This document shows positions 36,301 to 48,300 of a stretch of 64,000 nt of DNA, piece after piece. The DNA is from Zantedeschia hybrid cultivar. Lineage: Eukaryota; Streptophyta; Magnoliopsida; Alismatales; Araceae. The notes beneath the pieces are model-generated. The model was not told where the DNA came from. It was given only the letters and a program-made list of their open reading frames with translations, and searched no databases. The DNA lies in contig JARZZO010000014.1 of NCBI GenBank assembly GCA_030544215.1, forward strand, positions 11,938,234 to 12,002,233. Direction: 5' to 3'. Position 1 is the first letter of the stretch, and each line of letters opens with the position of its first letter. Position numbers and translations under genes: made by a program.

Positions 36301-39300
36301 CTTCAACTATGCCAAAAGAAGAATTGATGTCTCCGCAAAGGCTACAAAATATCAATGATGAATTAGAACACTAGCTGGGACGACCGGTGAAAAAATGTCC
36401 CACTGGATAAATATAGGCCGTGGGAAGAAATTGAAAGGAAGATTCGCTTGAGGAGTAAGCTGCTACAGCTTCAGGAGCATATGCAAAGTGCGGATGAAGA
36501 TGCATCCTCTGCTGCAGATGATGCCAGTGCATTTTGGGGGAAGATCCGACCCTAGAAAAGCTAGAACAACAATTCTAAATATTTTGTGCAACACGGCTTG
36601 AATATAATTCCGAACTGGGGGCAGCTCCTTAGAGGATGAGATTGGATGCATCTCGCCAAAATCTAGAAGACCCAAAGCTAGTACTGGAGTTAGAAGGGAG
36701 GGGAAATGCCTTTTTTTACCTCTTGTCTAATGAAGAAGCTCCCACAAATCAACTCTGAGAAGTCGATCCCTCTACAAACCCAGCAAATCCAGAACAGGTA
36801 GGCCCTTCGACACAACCTAATATGGCAGAAGATGTGGACACCTTGGCTAACTCATTGGGCGAAGGGTTAAAAGAGGACTCCCAAAAAGAAGATGCCCCAT
36901 CGGAAGAAACTAAAGAGGGGTTGAAGCAAAAAAAGGATAAGAAAAAAGTCTTAGCTCTGTAGAGTCTTCAAAAAAAAAAAAGAAAAAAAAAGAGAAAAGA
37001 AAAGAATTGGACTTAAAAACGAGGTGCCTCGACGGACTTAATCAGTTCTTCCTACAGAAGGAATCGATAAAGGGTAAAAAGGTCTAAAATCTAGTTGAGG
37101 TGAAAATCCTGCTGTGTGAAAACCTGCGAGGACGCACACGCAAAAGTAAGAAGGGACTAGCTTCGGCGAAAACCCGTGAGGGCGCTAAGGTTAGCAGAAA
37201 AAAAGAAGGAAAAAAAACAACTCAACCCTTCAGGGTATGACTCAAAAAAAGAGAGAAGCCGTTTACACCAAAAAAAGAAGCAAGAGAAAAAGAAAAGAGT
37301 CGTGCCCTAGCGGGGGAAAGCTCTCTCGGCTTGCCCTATGCGGAGATCTAGTTTTCTCACATCCCTACCTAGGGAGGATATTAAAATTGCCGATGACAAA
37401 AAAAAAACAAACCCTTGGAGTCACTTTGGTGATGCAATAATATTTTCATAAAGGGCTATGACCGAGGCGACGATGATGACGTTCTCCCGACTCGGTAAGG
37501 GAGTGGGAAGTTTGATTTCTCACTTGATATAGGCAAAGGGAGCGCTCCACCTTTTTGCCAGAATCTCTCGTCCCACCCGAGAATATTTTTCAATAATTCA
37601 GCTAATCATTGGCCGAGGGAGTCATTGTATCCCAAAATTCAGCAAGTCCTCCAACCCCTGAGAGCCATTATATCCCAGGAGGGACTCGAGATTCATAGTC
37701 CCACCGCGATTGCCAAATGTCAAAATCTTCAATGAAGGGAGGTGATGTACTCCATTGCATGCTACCACGGGGAGCACCGCATTCGATGAACAAGAATCCC
37801 GACGTCTTTGACCAAGGGAAGCATCACATCCTTCGAAAAAAAATAATATTCCAATTTTTTTGGCCCCGGGAGGCTTAGTATTTCAAAATCCTTGCGTCCT
37901 TGGGAGGCGTAGTATCTCAAAATCCTTGCACCCCGGGAGACGTAGTATCCCAAAATCTTTGCTCCCAGGGAGCTATAGTATCCCAAAATCCTTGCGCCTC
38001 CGGGAGGCATAGTATCCCAAAATCATTGTTCCCCAAGAGATGTAATATTCCAAAATCTTTGGTCTCCATGAGCCATTGTATCCTAAAATTCACGGCCACT
38101 AAAAGCTGTCTTCATGCGTATGCACATTATGTGGTAGTATAGATTATTTGAAGGGCATCATTTGGACGGTTAATCAAGAGTTGTCGAGCGGTTGCTCGGT
38201 ATAATTAACACTGACCGAGGTCAGTGGAAAGGGGTCATATACTTGAATCTTCGCCGGATTCGAAGTCCTGGACTCCCTGAGGGCTAATTCCAAGTTCTCA
38301 CAGTACAAGAAACAAAATAATTAAAACCGACCTATATATTTCTCCAAATAAAACACCAAAAATGATGAAATAAAATATCCTAGGAGAGATCGCTAGGTGC
38401 ATGTCCAAAGGCACCCAAATCCTCTTGAAGTTCTAAAATCTTATTTAGAGTTATCACTTTGTTTACATTTTTTCTACCTTTTGGATTTCTTTTTGGCAGT
38501 TAACAAGCATTTCTTGCCTTCTCTGTTCTTTTCCCTTTTCTCTTCTTTCATAACTGAATTTCTATTTCAAGTCAAGTTGCTGACTTGCAGGTATGCTAGT
38601 GTTCTTCCCCATTCGCAACTTTTGTTCTGTTCCATCATCCAGGAATTTGGAAAGAAGAAAGATCTAGTTTCTGCTTTGAGGGCATTTGAAGCAGTCAAAC
38701 AAAAGTTGGGTGGGTTTAATATGTTTGCTTGCCGCAGCATAATTGACGTTTGTGGCCTTTGTGGTGACTACATGAGATCGAGGTTCCTTTTTAAGGTAAT
38801 GAATTCTGGTAATTTCAAAAATACCCAACAACAAATACATTCTCACATACTAACATGTCTATCCATCATGAATGTATCTACTCTAAGGTATTTGGCATAT
38901 GCAAAAGCACCTTTTTACTTAAATGTAACGTTGTTCTCTTTTTAGCAACACTATACATACAACCGACGCACTGCTAGGTGTATGTGCTTTATGCATATGT
39001 ATAGCTGCTATCGTCATCATCATGGTAATTGAACATATCCCAATTAATTGGAAGTGGATTACCTATGCACGGGCAGCACGGCACCAACAGGAAGCAACAG
39101 CAGCAGCAACTGTGCACAAAAGAAGAGGTCGAGGTGCAGGAGCGAGAAGGGAAGATCCCAGAGGGAAGACCCCTCTCACTAGTGGTTTCTTCCTGCAAGC
39201 AAGATGATAGAAAGGCAGAAGAGAGAGAAGAGGGAGGAAGGGAGAGAAAATAGAAAAGGGAAAGAAAAAAAATGAAGAAAGAAAGAAAGCAATGCAACCA

Positions 39301-42300
39301 GTGGAGGGTCCCTTCACACCCGACTGGCCAAGGAGGAGAAAAAATAGAAGGGTGGAGGAGAGAAAAATCAAGGCAAAGAGGAGAAGAAGCAAAGCGCAAA
39401 AAAAAGGAGGAAGGTGTATGCAGGCCATTTCGATCTATATCTAATGCAATATTTGTGGTTAAACCTAGGAAGGTCAAGCCCATTCTTTATTACATCTAAC
39501 CACCTCATTTAGGTCTTCCGCAAGTTCTTCTACTCTCATTTGCTCTAATTTGATCACATCTCCTAATTGGTGATGAACTTATCTTCTCTAGGATTGATGT
39601 CAATAGGAGTTGCATCTAAATCATCAAGTATATGTTCCTTTTGAATCTTATCCTTTCTAGTTCTTTTGCACATCTATCTCAACATCCTCATCTTTGCAAC
39701 TTAATTTTTGTACACGATCTTTCTTTGCACCTCAATACTCAGTGCTATACAACATAACATGTCTCATAGTCATTCCAAAGAGTTTACCTTTGAGCTTTAA
39801 AGGGAACGGTTGATCATAGAGGAATCTATATACAATTCTCCACTTCAACCTGCTTTGACTCTATGTGCAACATCCTTTTGGATATCTCCTTCTCTTGAAT
39901 ATTTTTGAGTAGATGTAGTACTTGCGGGAAAGCTGACCGAGTCTCGGGGCAGCACCTCAGCTAGATACCCAAGTCATGTCGCAATGCTGCTGGGTTTTGG
40001 GGCAGCACCCAGTCTAGACACCCAAGTCATACCAAGTAAACTGCCCCAGCATGTGAGGGGCCACAACGTGCTGGGTAAAGTAACTCCGGGGTGATGCAAG
40101 GACTCGAACCCATAGGATTACAACCTGCAGGAATTTAACCTGCCGAAGGATGGGGCCTATCCACTGTGCCATTCACCTGCCCCCTCCATTCTCTTGAATA
40201 ATAAATCCTACATTTTGAAGCTTGAAAGTTGCTATTTTTAAGGATGACCATTGGCTATAACGAAATCCTCTTGTTCAACCCTTCTATTATTGAAATTACA
40301 TTCCATATATTTTGACTTAGTTTGATTAATCCTAAAACCTTCAGATTCTAAAGCATCTCTCTACCATTCTAATTTATCATTTAAACTCTCAACATTGTCA
40401 TCAAAATATCATTTGCAAATAACATAAATTAAGTGATACTGTTGTGTAGATGTCTAGTTACTTCATCTGTAACTAAAGTAAAGGGATAAGGGCTTAGTGT
40501 TGACCCTTGATGTAATCCTATAATAATAGGAAAGTCAGATGCCTCTCCAGCAATAGTTCTTATGCTACTAAAAGCCCTCTTGTACATATCCTTTCTGCAT
40601 TAATATATTCTCTAGAGACTCGTTTCTTCTCTAAACTTCATCATTTTGGTTCTCTTGGTGCATGATCATAAGCCTTCTCTGAGACGATAGTTTCTCATTT
40701 CTTCTCTAAACTTCATCATTTTAGCTCTCTTGGTGCATGATCATAAGCCTTCTCTAAGTCAATGGAAATTATATATAAAATTTTTCCCATCTCTCTATAC
40801 CTCTCTATCAATTCTCTCAATAATAAAATAGCTTCTATAATAGATCTACTTGGCATGAATCCAAACTGATTTTTAGAAGTACTTGTCAGAAGCTTTAGAT
40901 GCTTCTCTGTTACTCTCCCCATGGTTTCCTAGTGTGGCTCAAAAGTTTAATACTATGATAATTATTGCAATTTTTATATCATCATTGTCTTTAAAGAAGG
41001 GAACCACGATACTTTTTGTTCTCATCATTGTTTTTAAAGAAAGGAACCACAATACTTTTCGTCCAACCATTTGACATGCTTCTCTCTTCTAAAATCTCAT
41101 TAAAAGTCTAACCATTTACAACTATCTAATAACTATATCATCTACACTTTCCCAAACCTGAATAGGTATGTGTTGTTCTATCCTACACCCTTGCTGACTT
41201 TGTCTTCTACAGAGCATCTTCCACTTCTGCATCTCTAATCTGCCAAATGTTATGATGATTATCTGGCCTAATTGATTCATTTATTCTCTTAAAAGATAGG
41301 CCTCTAAAGTGATTCCCATTAAACAAGGTCTCAAAATAAGTATGCCACCTTTCCATATTCTGATGGTCTTTAACTGGAACCCTTTGATCCTCACTCTTAA
41401 TACATTTAACATGATCTAAATTCTTACTCTTTTTGTCTCTTAGTTTAGCAAGTTTAAATGTTATCTTTTTACCTTATCCAGTTCACATTTTATGGTACAA
41501 TTTTTCAAAGCCTTCAAGTTAGCTTCACTAACTATTTTCTATATATTTGTTTTTGCAATTTTATATCCCTTCAAGGTTCAATCATTTTTATTCTTTTGCC
41601 ACATTTAAAAGTATTCCCATTTTTCTTTGATGGCCTTCTGAATTTCATTACTCTATCATCAAGTCTTTTTTTTAGAATTTTTTTCCTTTAGATTCCATTA
41701 AGATTTCCTTAACTACTCTTTTTATCCAATTAGCCATTGTTCCTCATGGTGTTTATTTCTCCTTTGTAGTTCTATATATCTTCTTTTGAATAGATGATCT
41801 TTAATTGTATCTAACACAAGGTCCGCCAACTCGAGGATCCGGATTGGATCGGGTTCTAACAAATACGAGTCTGATCAGATTTGACTCGGGTAGGCTCGGT
41901 CACTCGCACGAGTCAACGCAATGGGTTTGTTAAAAGTATTGAGTCTAATCATATTTTAGAGAGATGTACCCTATTATTGATATAAAAAGTATACATTTGC
42001 TTATCAAATGGGAAAAAACTCAATTTAAAATAGTCCATTATGTATGTATGAGTTGGCATGTTCCAGTCCGACTCGATACCTATTGGCAGATCGGACTTGC
42101 CCTCATACGAGTCGACTTGTACGAGTCGACACGATCTGGTACGATACGGCAAACCATGATTTAACATCTCTTTTCAAAATTCACCATTTAAGCTTATGTA
42201 AACTATTTGCTACAATACACCATTTCTCTTCTACTTTGAGACGTAAACATCCATAAGCAAAATTCTATGTTGAGAGTCTAAACTTCCCCCATGTATAACT

Positions 42301-45300
42301 TTTACAATCTTTGCATATGATCAGTCGACCTTCCCTATAAGAAGATAGCCTATTTGACTTTTATGTCTTCCACTCTTATAAGTCGTTAAGTTCTCATCTT
42401 TCTTTTTAAAATAAGGGTTTGCAACTGTTAGATAGATCATAGGCAATAACAAAGTCAATGTTTGAGATCACCCATGCCATTTCTATGCCAAAGCCGAAGC
42501 CTCCATGAATCCTCTCATAGCTTCTATTATCCTTGCCTACATGGCCATTCAGATCTCTACCAACAAAAATTCTCTCCCCATTTCATCTAAAACTGTGTCA
42601 TACTAACAAAATGGCAAATCATTGGATCTTATTATTTTGGGGTTAAGCTTTATGTGTCCGGTTTAACGTTATGTGCATCTTGCAAGCTATTAAGTTGGTT
42701 TGGGGTTGGTTTTCGATTATTCATCTTTTTTCGGGTCGTCCGATCCAAGATCAGATTGTATGGTCGGGTATGGCACCATGGGACATTCCAAAAAAAAAAA
42801 AAAAAATCAGGCTGCACCACTAGGCGGCGTAATAACGCCTGGGGGTGCAACAAGTTATTCTCATCATGTTGATAAATTTGCACTACATGATAGTGCAATT
42901 GTATCTATTTTGAAATAACTTCTGTTAACATTTTCAATATGTACGATCTCATAGATCTATAATTTTTCATCTACGCCTTCATATTTAACCACAATTAACA
43001 ACATATACAATTCTGGTGCATTGCACGTGCACTATGACTAGTGTTTAACTATTAATATACCTGCCAATTTTGGGTTAATAAATGAATCAACAATACCTAA
43101 TAGCAGCCCAAACACATGCTATATTATCTTGGGGCCAAATTATATGTCTGCTTTTCCACAATTTATTAATGTTTTTTGTTGAAGATGCTGGGAACCCAAA
43201 CACGGCTCCAAATAACTTGTAAATTGGTCACCTAATAATGTCTACTCCCCCAAAGTAGAGCGATATCCTTCTGTTGACCTTGTGATTAACTTCTTTTTAT
43301 GCCATATTTGTTCTAGAGTAGGAGTAGGAGAATTTAATTTTATTCATAGAGTAGCCATTAGCATTGGTGTCATATGGTTAATGACAAATTGACAGTAAAT
43401 GGGAGAGCCTGTTTTTGAAAAAGATCTGGATGGTTTAGGTTAAAGGCAATTTTATCTGATTAAATTTCATGTTCGTGATTTTATCATCTTCTCTAGGATT
43501 ATGATGGTACACTGTGCATTTCCTTTTTGTACTGTCTTGGCATCTCCAAACCACATATGTGCAGAAGTTAACAGCTATTCTAACTCATAGTTATTTGAAT
43601 TTTGCTTTTTCTCTTAACATTTTTCTTTATTGCAGGACTTGCTGTCTCAGGAGATAACCCCAAATACCCATGTCTTTAATAGCCTTATGAATGTGAATGC
43701 CCGTGACTTGAGCTACACCTTCTATGTTTACAGAAAAATGCAAGTAATACTATTACTTTTTTCCCTCATATCTTGATAGGTAGGTGTAGCGATTTCCATA
43801 AGCAGTTTGTTAATATTGTTTTTCAGTCGCTTAAAGCATTTAATGTGTTCATTATTTTTATTCATGCACTGCCATGCATATGCTTACCAAAAGTTCTTAT
43901 AGTGGATGATGGTATCTTTGGATTTTGTAATAAGAACGGTTTTTTTGGTGCACATGCCGACTGCAAGAATAGTGAAGATTATGAGCAGTTGCTATTTTTA
44001 TTTATGTTTTTATTTATACTATTTGGATTGGATAGGTGTTTATGAGACTTCATTTTCGAAAGAATTATTTAAAAAGATTTTGGTGTTTTCGAAAATGGGT
44101 TCCTTCTATTTGAAATATAGACTTTGAGAACCTGGAATTAGTTCTCAGGGAGTCTAAGGTTTTGGATCAGATGTAGATCCATGCATTTGACCTCTCCCCA
44201 CTGACCTCAGTCAGTGTTAATTATGCCAATCACTGATTGACAACTCTTGATTAGCCGTCCCTTAAAGCCTATTAAAACGACAATAATAAAAGAGGAATTG
44301 GACATAACATGATAATAAACCATTTGCTTTTATGCGATGCATGGAAGTTGTTATTTTAATGATTTCTTTGTTTAAGAATCTCTTGGAGTACCTGAAAGGA
44401 TACTTAAAGGATTTTAGATTCACACGAAGACATGAGGACCTATGGCCTTCCAAGTGGCATTAAGAGGATATGTCTTTTGGACAAAATTCTCATTAAGACC
44501 CTTAAAGGATATCAAGGAACTTAATTCAATATCCTTTAAGCACCCCTTAAAGACCATTGAGATCTTGGACAACATCTCCCCTCTTTTTAGATTCATTTTA
44601 GGGGAGACAAACATAAGGAATAAACTCAGTTACTGGGGCATGAAGGCGGCCACATACTTTTTTTTTTTTTTTGAAGGTGACATTAAGTCACAATTTCATT
44701 GAAAAAAAGGAGGATTACAAAGAGAATGAATAGCCCAGGGGCCATCACCGCCAGGATCGGACAACCCCCGTCCTGGTCCCCATCTACAGTTGAAAGGATG
44801 AAAATTTACAAGGATGTTTTATCAAGCAAATAAAACAAAGACACACTAAGAGCAGCCTATCAGGAGATCATTTCCTTCCATTTTCTGGCCTTGTCAAAAA
44901 AATCAGAACTCCCCTCCTTGAGGATACCAGCAACCCTTCCCCATTCTTCCACCCATCTAAATGTACTCCTCAGCAACTCATTTGTACTTCTGAAGTGGTC
45001 ATTGAATTTCCTTCTATTTCTCTCACACCAGATGGCCCACAAAAGGGCCGGGCAAGTCAAGAACCACAATTGTTTAAGATCTTTATATGGACAATTAGTG
45101 CTCCACCAGTGTAGGAGATCCAACACAGAAGATTGTTCTATCCAATTGAGTCCGAATAATCTACAAATAATCTTCCACTGGATGATAATAATACCACAGC
45201 CACAGAATAAATGCTTTTGATCCTCCTCAAAAAGAGCACAAAAAACACACGAGAAACTCCCAGAGATGTGTAGTTTCTTAGCCCTCCTTCCCGTAAGAAT

Positions 45301-48300
45301 TCTGCACCAAGCAAGCTTCCACAGGCGGCCACATACTTGAGGATAATCCTTAATGGTCCTCCAACCAATATGGAGGAATTGACATTAATTCGGCCGTTCA
45401 ACCAATATGAACGAACCGCATAACATAACGAAGCTCTTAAGTAGTACATCAATAACACATTATCCTTTCATTAATGGTTCGTGTTACATGATTTTGGTCA
45501 TTCTAATGGAAGAAATGACCCATGAGTTATTTGGCTGCTCTACCAATAAGAGCAAACTAATAACATCATGGTTATTTCATCATTAAAAATGTACCAAGAT
45601 ATATATGGTTACTCTACCAATAAGGGTAGACCACAAAATGAAGACTGTTTCACCAATAGAAATGAACCCTTAATTCTTTTAACAAGATTACAATGTTAAA
45701 AAAATGACAAGTCCTTTATATATCCTCTTTGTTCTACACACAAAAGTCCTTCAAAAAGAGTCTTCAAGGATCGGCAAGGCTCCTTCTTCTTCTCCTTTTT
45801 CTGTCCCTTCACGTGTGTGTGTACTCTCTTTTCTCTTTTTTGCTCCCTCTCTCATCCCACTGCCTCTCTCTCTCTCTCTCTCCCCTTTTTTTTTTTCTGT
45901 TTTTCTTGGGCGCAAGGCCCAAAACAGGGGACCACAGTCCCTGTTCGCTGCAGCTGCTGTTGTGGTTGTTGCTGATTGTTGCTGCGGTTGTTGCTACCCT
46001 CTCCTTCATCTGCTGTGGCTGAGGTATGTTCTGTGTATATACACATATTTTTCTTTGCACGGTCAGCATACACGCATATACGACATGAAACCTTAGATTT
46101 ATACATGTCATGCGTGCCTGTATTGTTCTTTCATACATGTCATGCATGTTGTATTTCTTTTTCGCATGCGTGCATAGGGTATAAAGAAAACCTTAGCCTC
46201 TTTTAATGCATGCATGTGTATGCACATACCCACATACATGTTTAGGGGGGGGGGTTGACAAATCTTGTGCAAACAGTGTTTAAAGCTGAGAATGATTATG
46301 AAAGGGAGAGAATATGCAATTCAATAAAAGTTCCAAGTCACAAGAACCACTTCCGAAATGTTCTAGCCAAGGTTTACCGACTCCGATTTTATATATATAT
46401 ATATATATACAAGTCAGACTGATTCAGTCTTATTTTTTGTTTTTTTCTAAATTCTTTAATTTTATGAATAATTACAACATAAAAGAACTTTTATCTCTAA
46501 TGGTTTATTAATGACAATAACTTTAAGTCGAATTTAGGAGAAGTCTACCCTATTAGGCAATATAAAAATGTAAAATACCTATTAAATTGGAGAAAAAAGT
46601 CTAAGTATTTACCAATTGAAGAAAAAAGAGTCAAATTACTGATCAAATTAGAAAAAAAGAATCTACTTAATAAGATACAAGTCACATGAAGTAGGCTTGA
46701 GTCGGATCGTAGCGATTCGTATTGGACCGCAGCGTGTCGCATGAGTCGGCATGACTCTGCCCAAGCCACTTAAGAGTCGGTATGAGTTGGCTCGAGTCGG
46801 ATGCGACTTGACAAGTCTAACGTTCCCAATGACTTGGACTCGTCCAGGTACGAGTCGACTCATACAAGTTGGCCTGATCTGGTACGTATCGTACGATACG
46901 GCAATCCATGGTTCTAGCACCCCTGAGCCCTTCCAAAAGTTCCTCTCCCATTTTCTTCAATCCATTTCAGTCTCCCATCTACAGATTCTACACCCAGGCA
47001 CAAACAACATTGCTTTCACAACAGCAAAGCTACCTCTTTCCCAAATGTGTTGCTTTCCACACCCATTCTAAAATTGCCAACCGGCGTTTCTGCCTTCCTT
47101 CTCATACCAGCACACAATCAACCTGTTTGTGCACATACAGTTCACTGAGCTCTTCTGTTCCTGTTGACACAGGCCTGCATTCTTGGCTGCTCAATAGCCC
47201 TCTGCCTTCCTTCTCCAGTTTCTGTCCAATTGCCCAAAGGAATATTTCACGGTTGCTAGACTGAGAATAGCTTATCCATAGAATTCTTCAAAACCCAAGC
47301 CGAGATTCGTGCCGATGTCATAAGCCATTTGAATTCTAGAGGGACACAGTGATGTTACCTGACAGCCCAGTTCTGGAGACTTTTGACTGTCATTTCTTGT
47401 GTATGCATAATCTTGAAGTCTGCAGATGCCAGAACTGGTATTTTTATCACAAACCCTAGGGAACTGCACAAAATATTAGGAATATCATAGAATCTTAGAA
47501 ACTGCAGCCAAGGATGGTTGTATCGGTATCTGTATCGGTGTCAGCCGAAACTGGTACGTATGGGTATCGGGTATTGGTCTGTTACATCAGCTGGGTGCCG
47601 GTCGGGTGCCATTATATTTTAAAAACAACTATGAGGCTGGTACCATGTACGTATCAGTATCAGTCTGCATCTGCTGGTTCGGCCTGTACCAGTCTGGTAC
47701 CATTATATTTATTAAAAAATTTATGAGGGCCACTGCTGGTTTTGGTACCGGTCCCAGGCCAATACCAGTATATATCGCCCAATACGTACCAGTATCAGCC
47801 AATATTGTCAACCATGACTGCGGCATCTCATTTTGCTAGTTTAGAGAATAACTTTCTTGCTCCTCCATTTCTCTTTCCATGCAGCAGAATTTTTTGTTGA
47901 AAGAGAACACGTAAAAATGATTATATTCTTGTTAGTGGATAGGTGAATCTGACACCATCTGTTCTCATTCCAGGACTTGGGTGTTATGCTGGATGTGGCT
48001 TCATACAACATACTCTTAAAGGCCTGCTGTCTGGCCAGAAGGGTTGACTTGGCACAAGATATTTATAAGGAAATGAAGCACTTGGCATCTTCAAGAACTC
48101 TTGAATTAGATGTCATTACATATAGTACGATGATTAAGGTAAATGCCAATGTCAGATATGATTTCTTGTTGCTACTTTAATCTCGGCAATTATCCTTTCA
48201 TTTGGCACTTCATGCGTACAAAAGATTAAGTACTGTGCTGTACCTGGCTGGGTATCATGAAATTAGTTCTGGAATATGACACATTATTTGGGTTTCAGGT

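Larger units (their letters stand above)
29690..38340 (+). mobile_element. Gag-bearing Gypsy-like LTR element in PPR intron 2, pol not found
   Basis: The 5' part (about 29,690-32,156) behaves as a long LTR. It is followed by a tRNA-primer-like site (tggcatgcccagtgggacc, 32,163-32,181), a decayed Gag (about 33,400-35,700), lysine-rich and A-rich sequence, a minisatellite, and a terminal block (38,145-38,335) that repeats the last 170 bp of the 5' LTR. I find no reverse transcriptase or integrase. The 3' LTR is either mostly deleted or too diverged to recognise, so the right half is less certain. The order suggests a large non-autonomous Gypsy element. Confidence 0.6.
39430..42560 (-). mobile_element. 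RTE-type LINE, decayed, in PPR intron 3
   Basis: The minus strand at 40,922-40,716 reads NQFGFMPSRSIIEAILLLRE ... SIDLEKAYDHAPRE, the reverse-transcriptase core of plant RTE-clade LINEs. The flanking text (for example ctttgagctttaaaggga and ctttgactctatgtgcaac) recurs in the second copy at 54,990-55,540 and, for the 3' end, at 50,155-50,570. Frames are broken throughout. It is interrupted by a SINE (39,901-40,188) and a MITE (41,817-42,158), and has local duplications at 40,624-40,760 and 40,975-41,065. It lies antisense to the PPR gene. Confidence 0.82.

Noticed and set aside
37900..38142. 80-codon repeat protein with VVSQNPC-like words
   Set aside because: Explained entirely by the minisatellite; unit lengths of 32-34 bp do not keep frame and the ends are not gene-like.
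38397..38945. 182-codon frame treated as an independent gene
   Set aside because: Its central part is PPR exon 3 (38,591-38,795); the rest is intron sequence.
39901..40188. tRNA gene on the minus strand
   Set aside because: A and B boxes are good, but no complete cloverleaf is visible, the sequence extends far beyond a tRNA and it has a target duplication; it is a SINE.
45704..46147. Overlapping frames on both strands around 45.7-46.1 kb
   Set aside because: They track CT, TG and TTG simple sequence and have no conserved motif or splice context.
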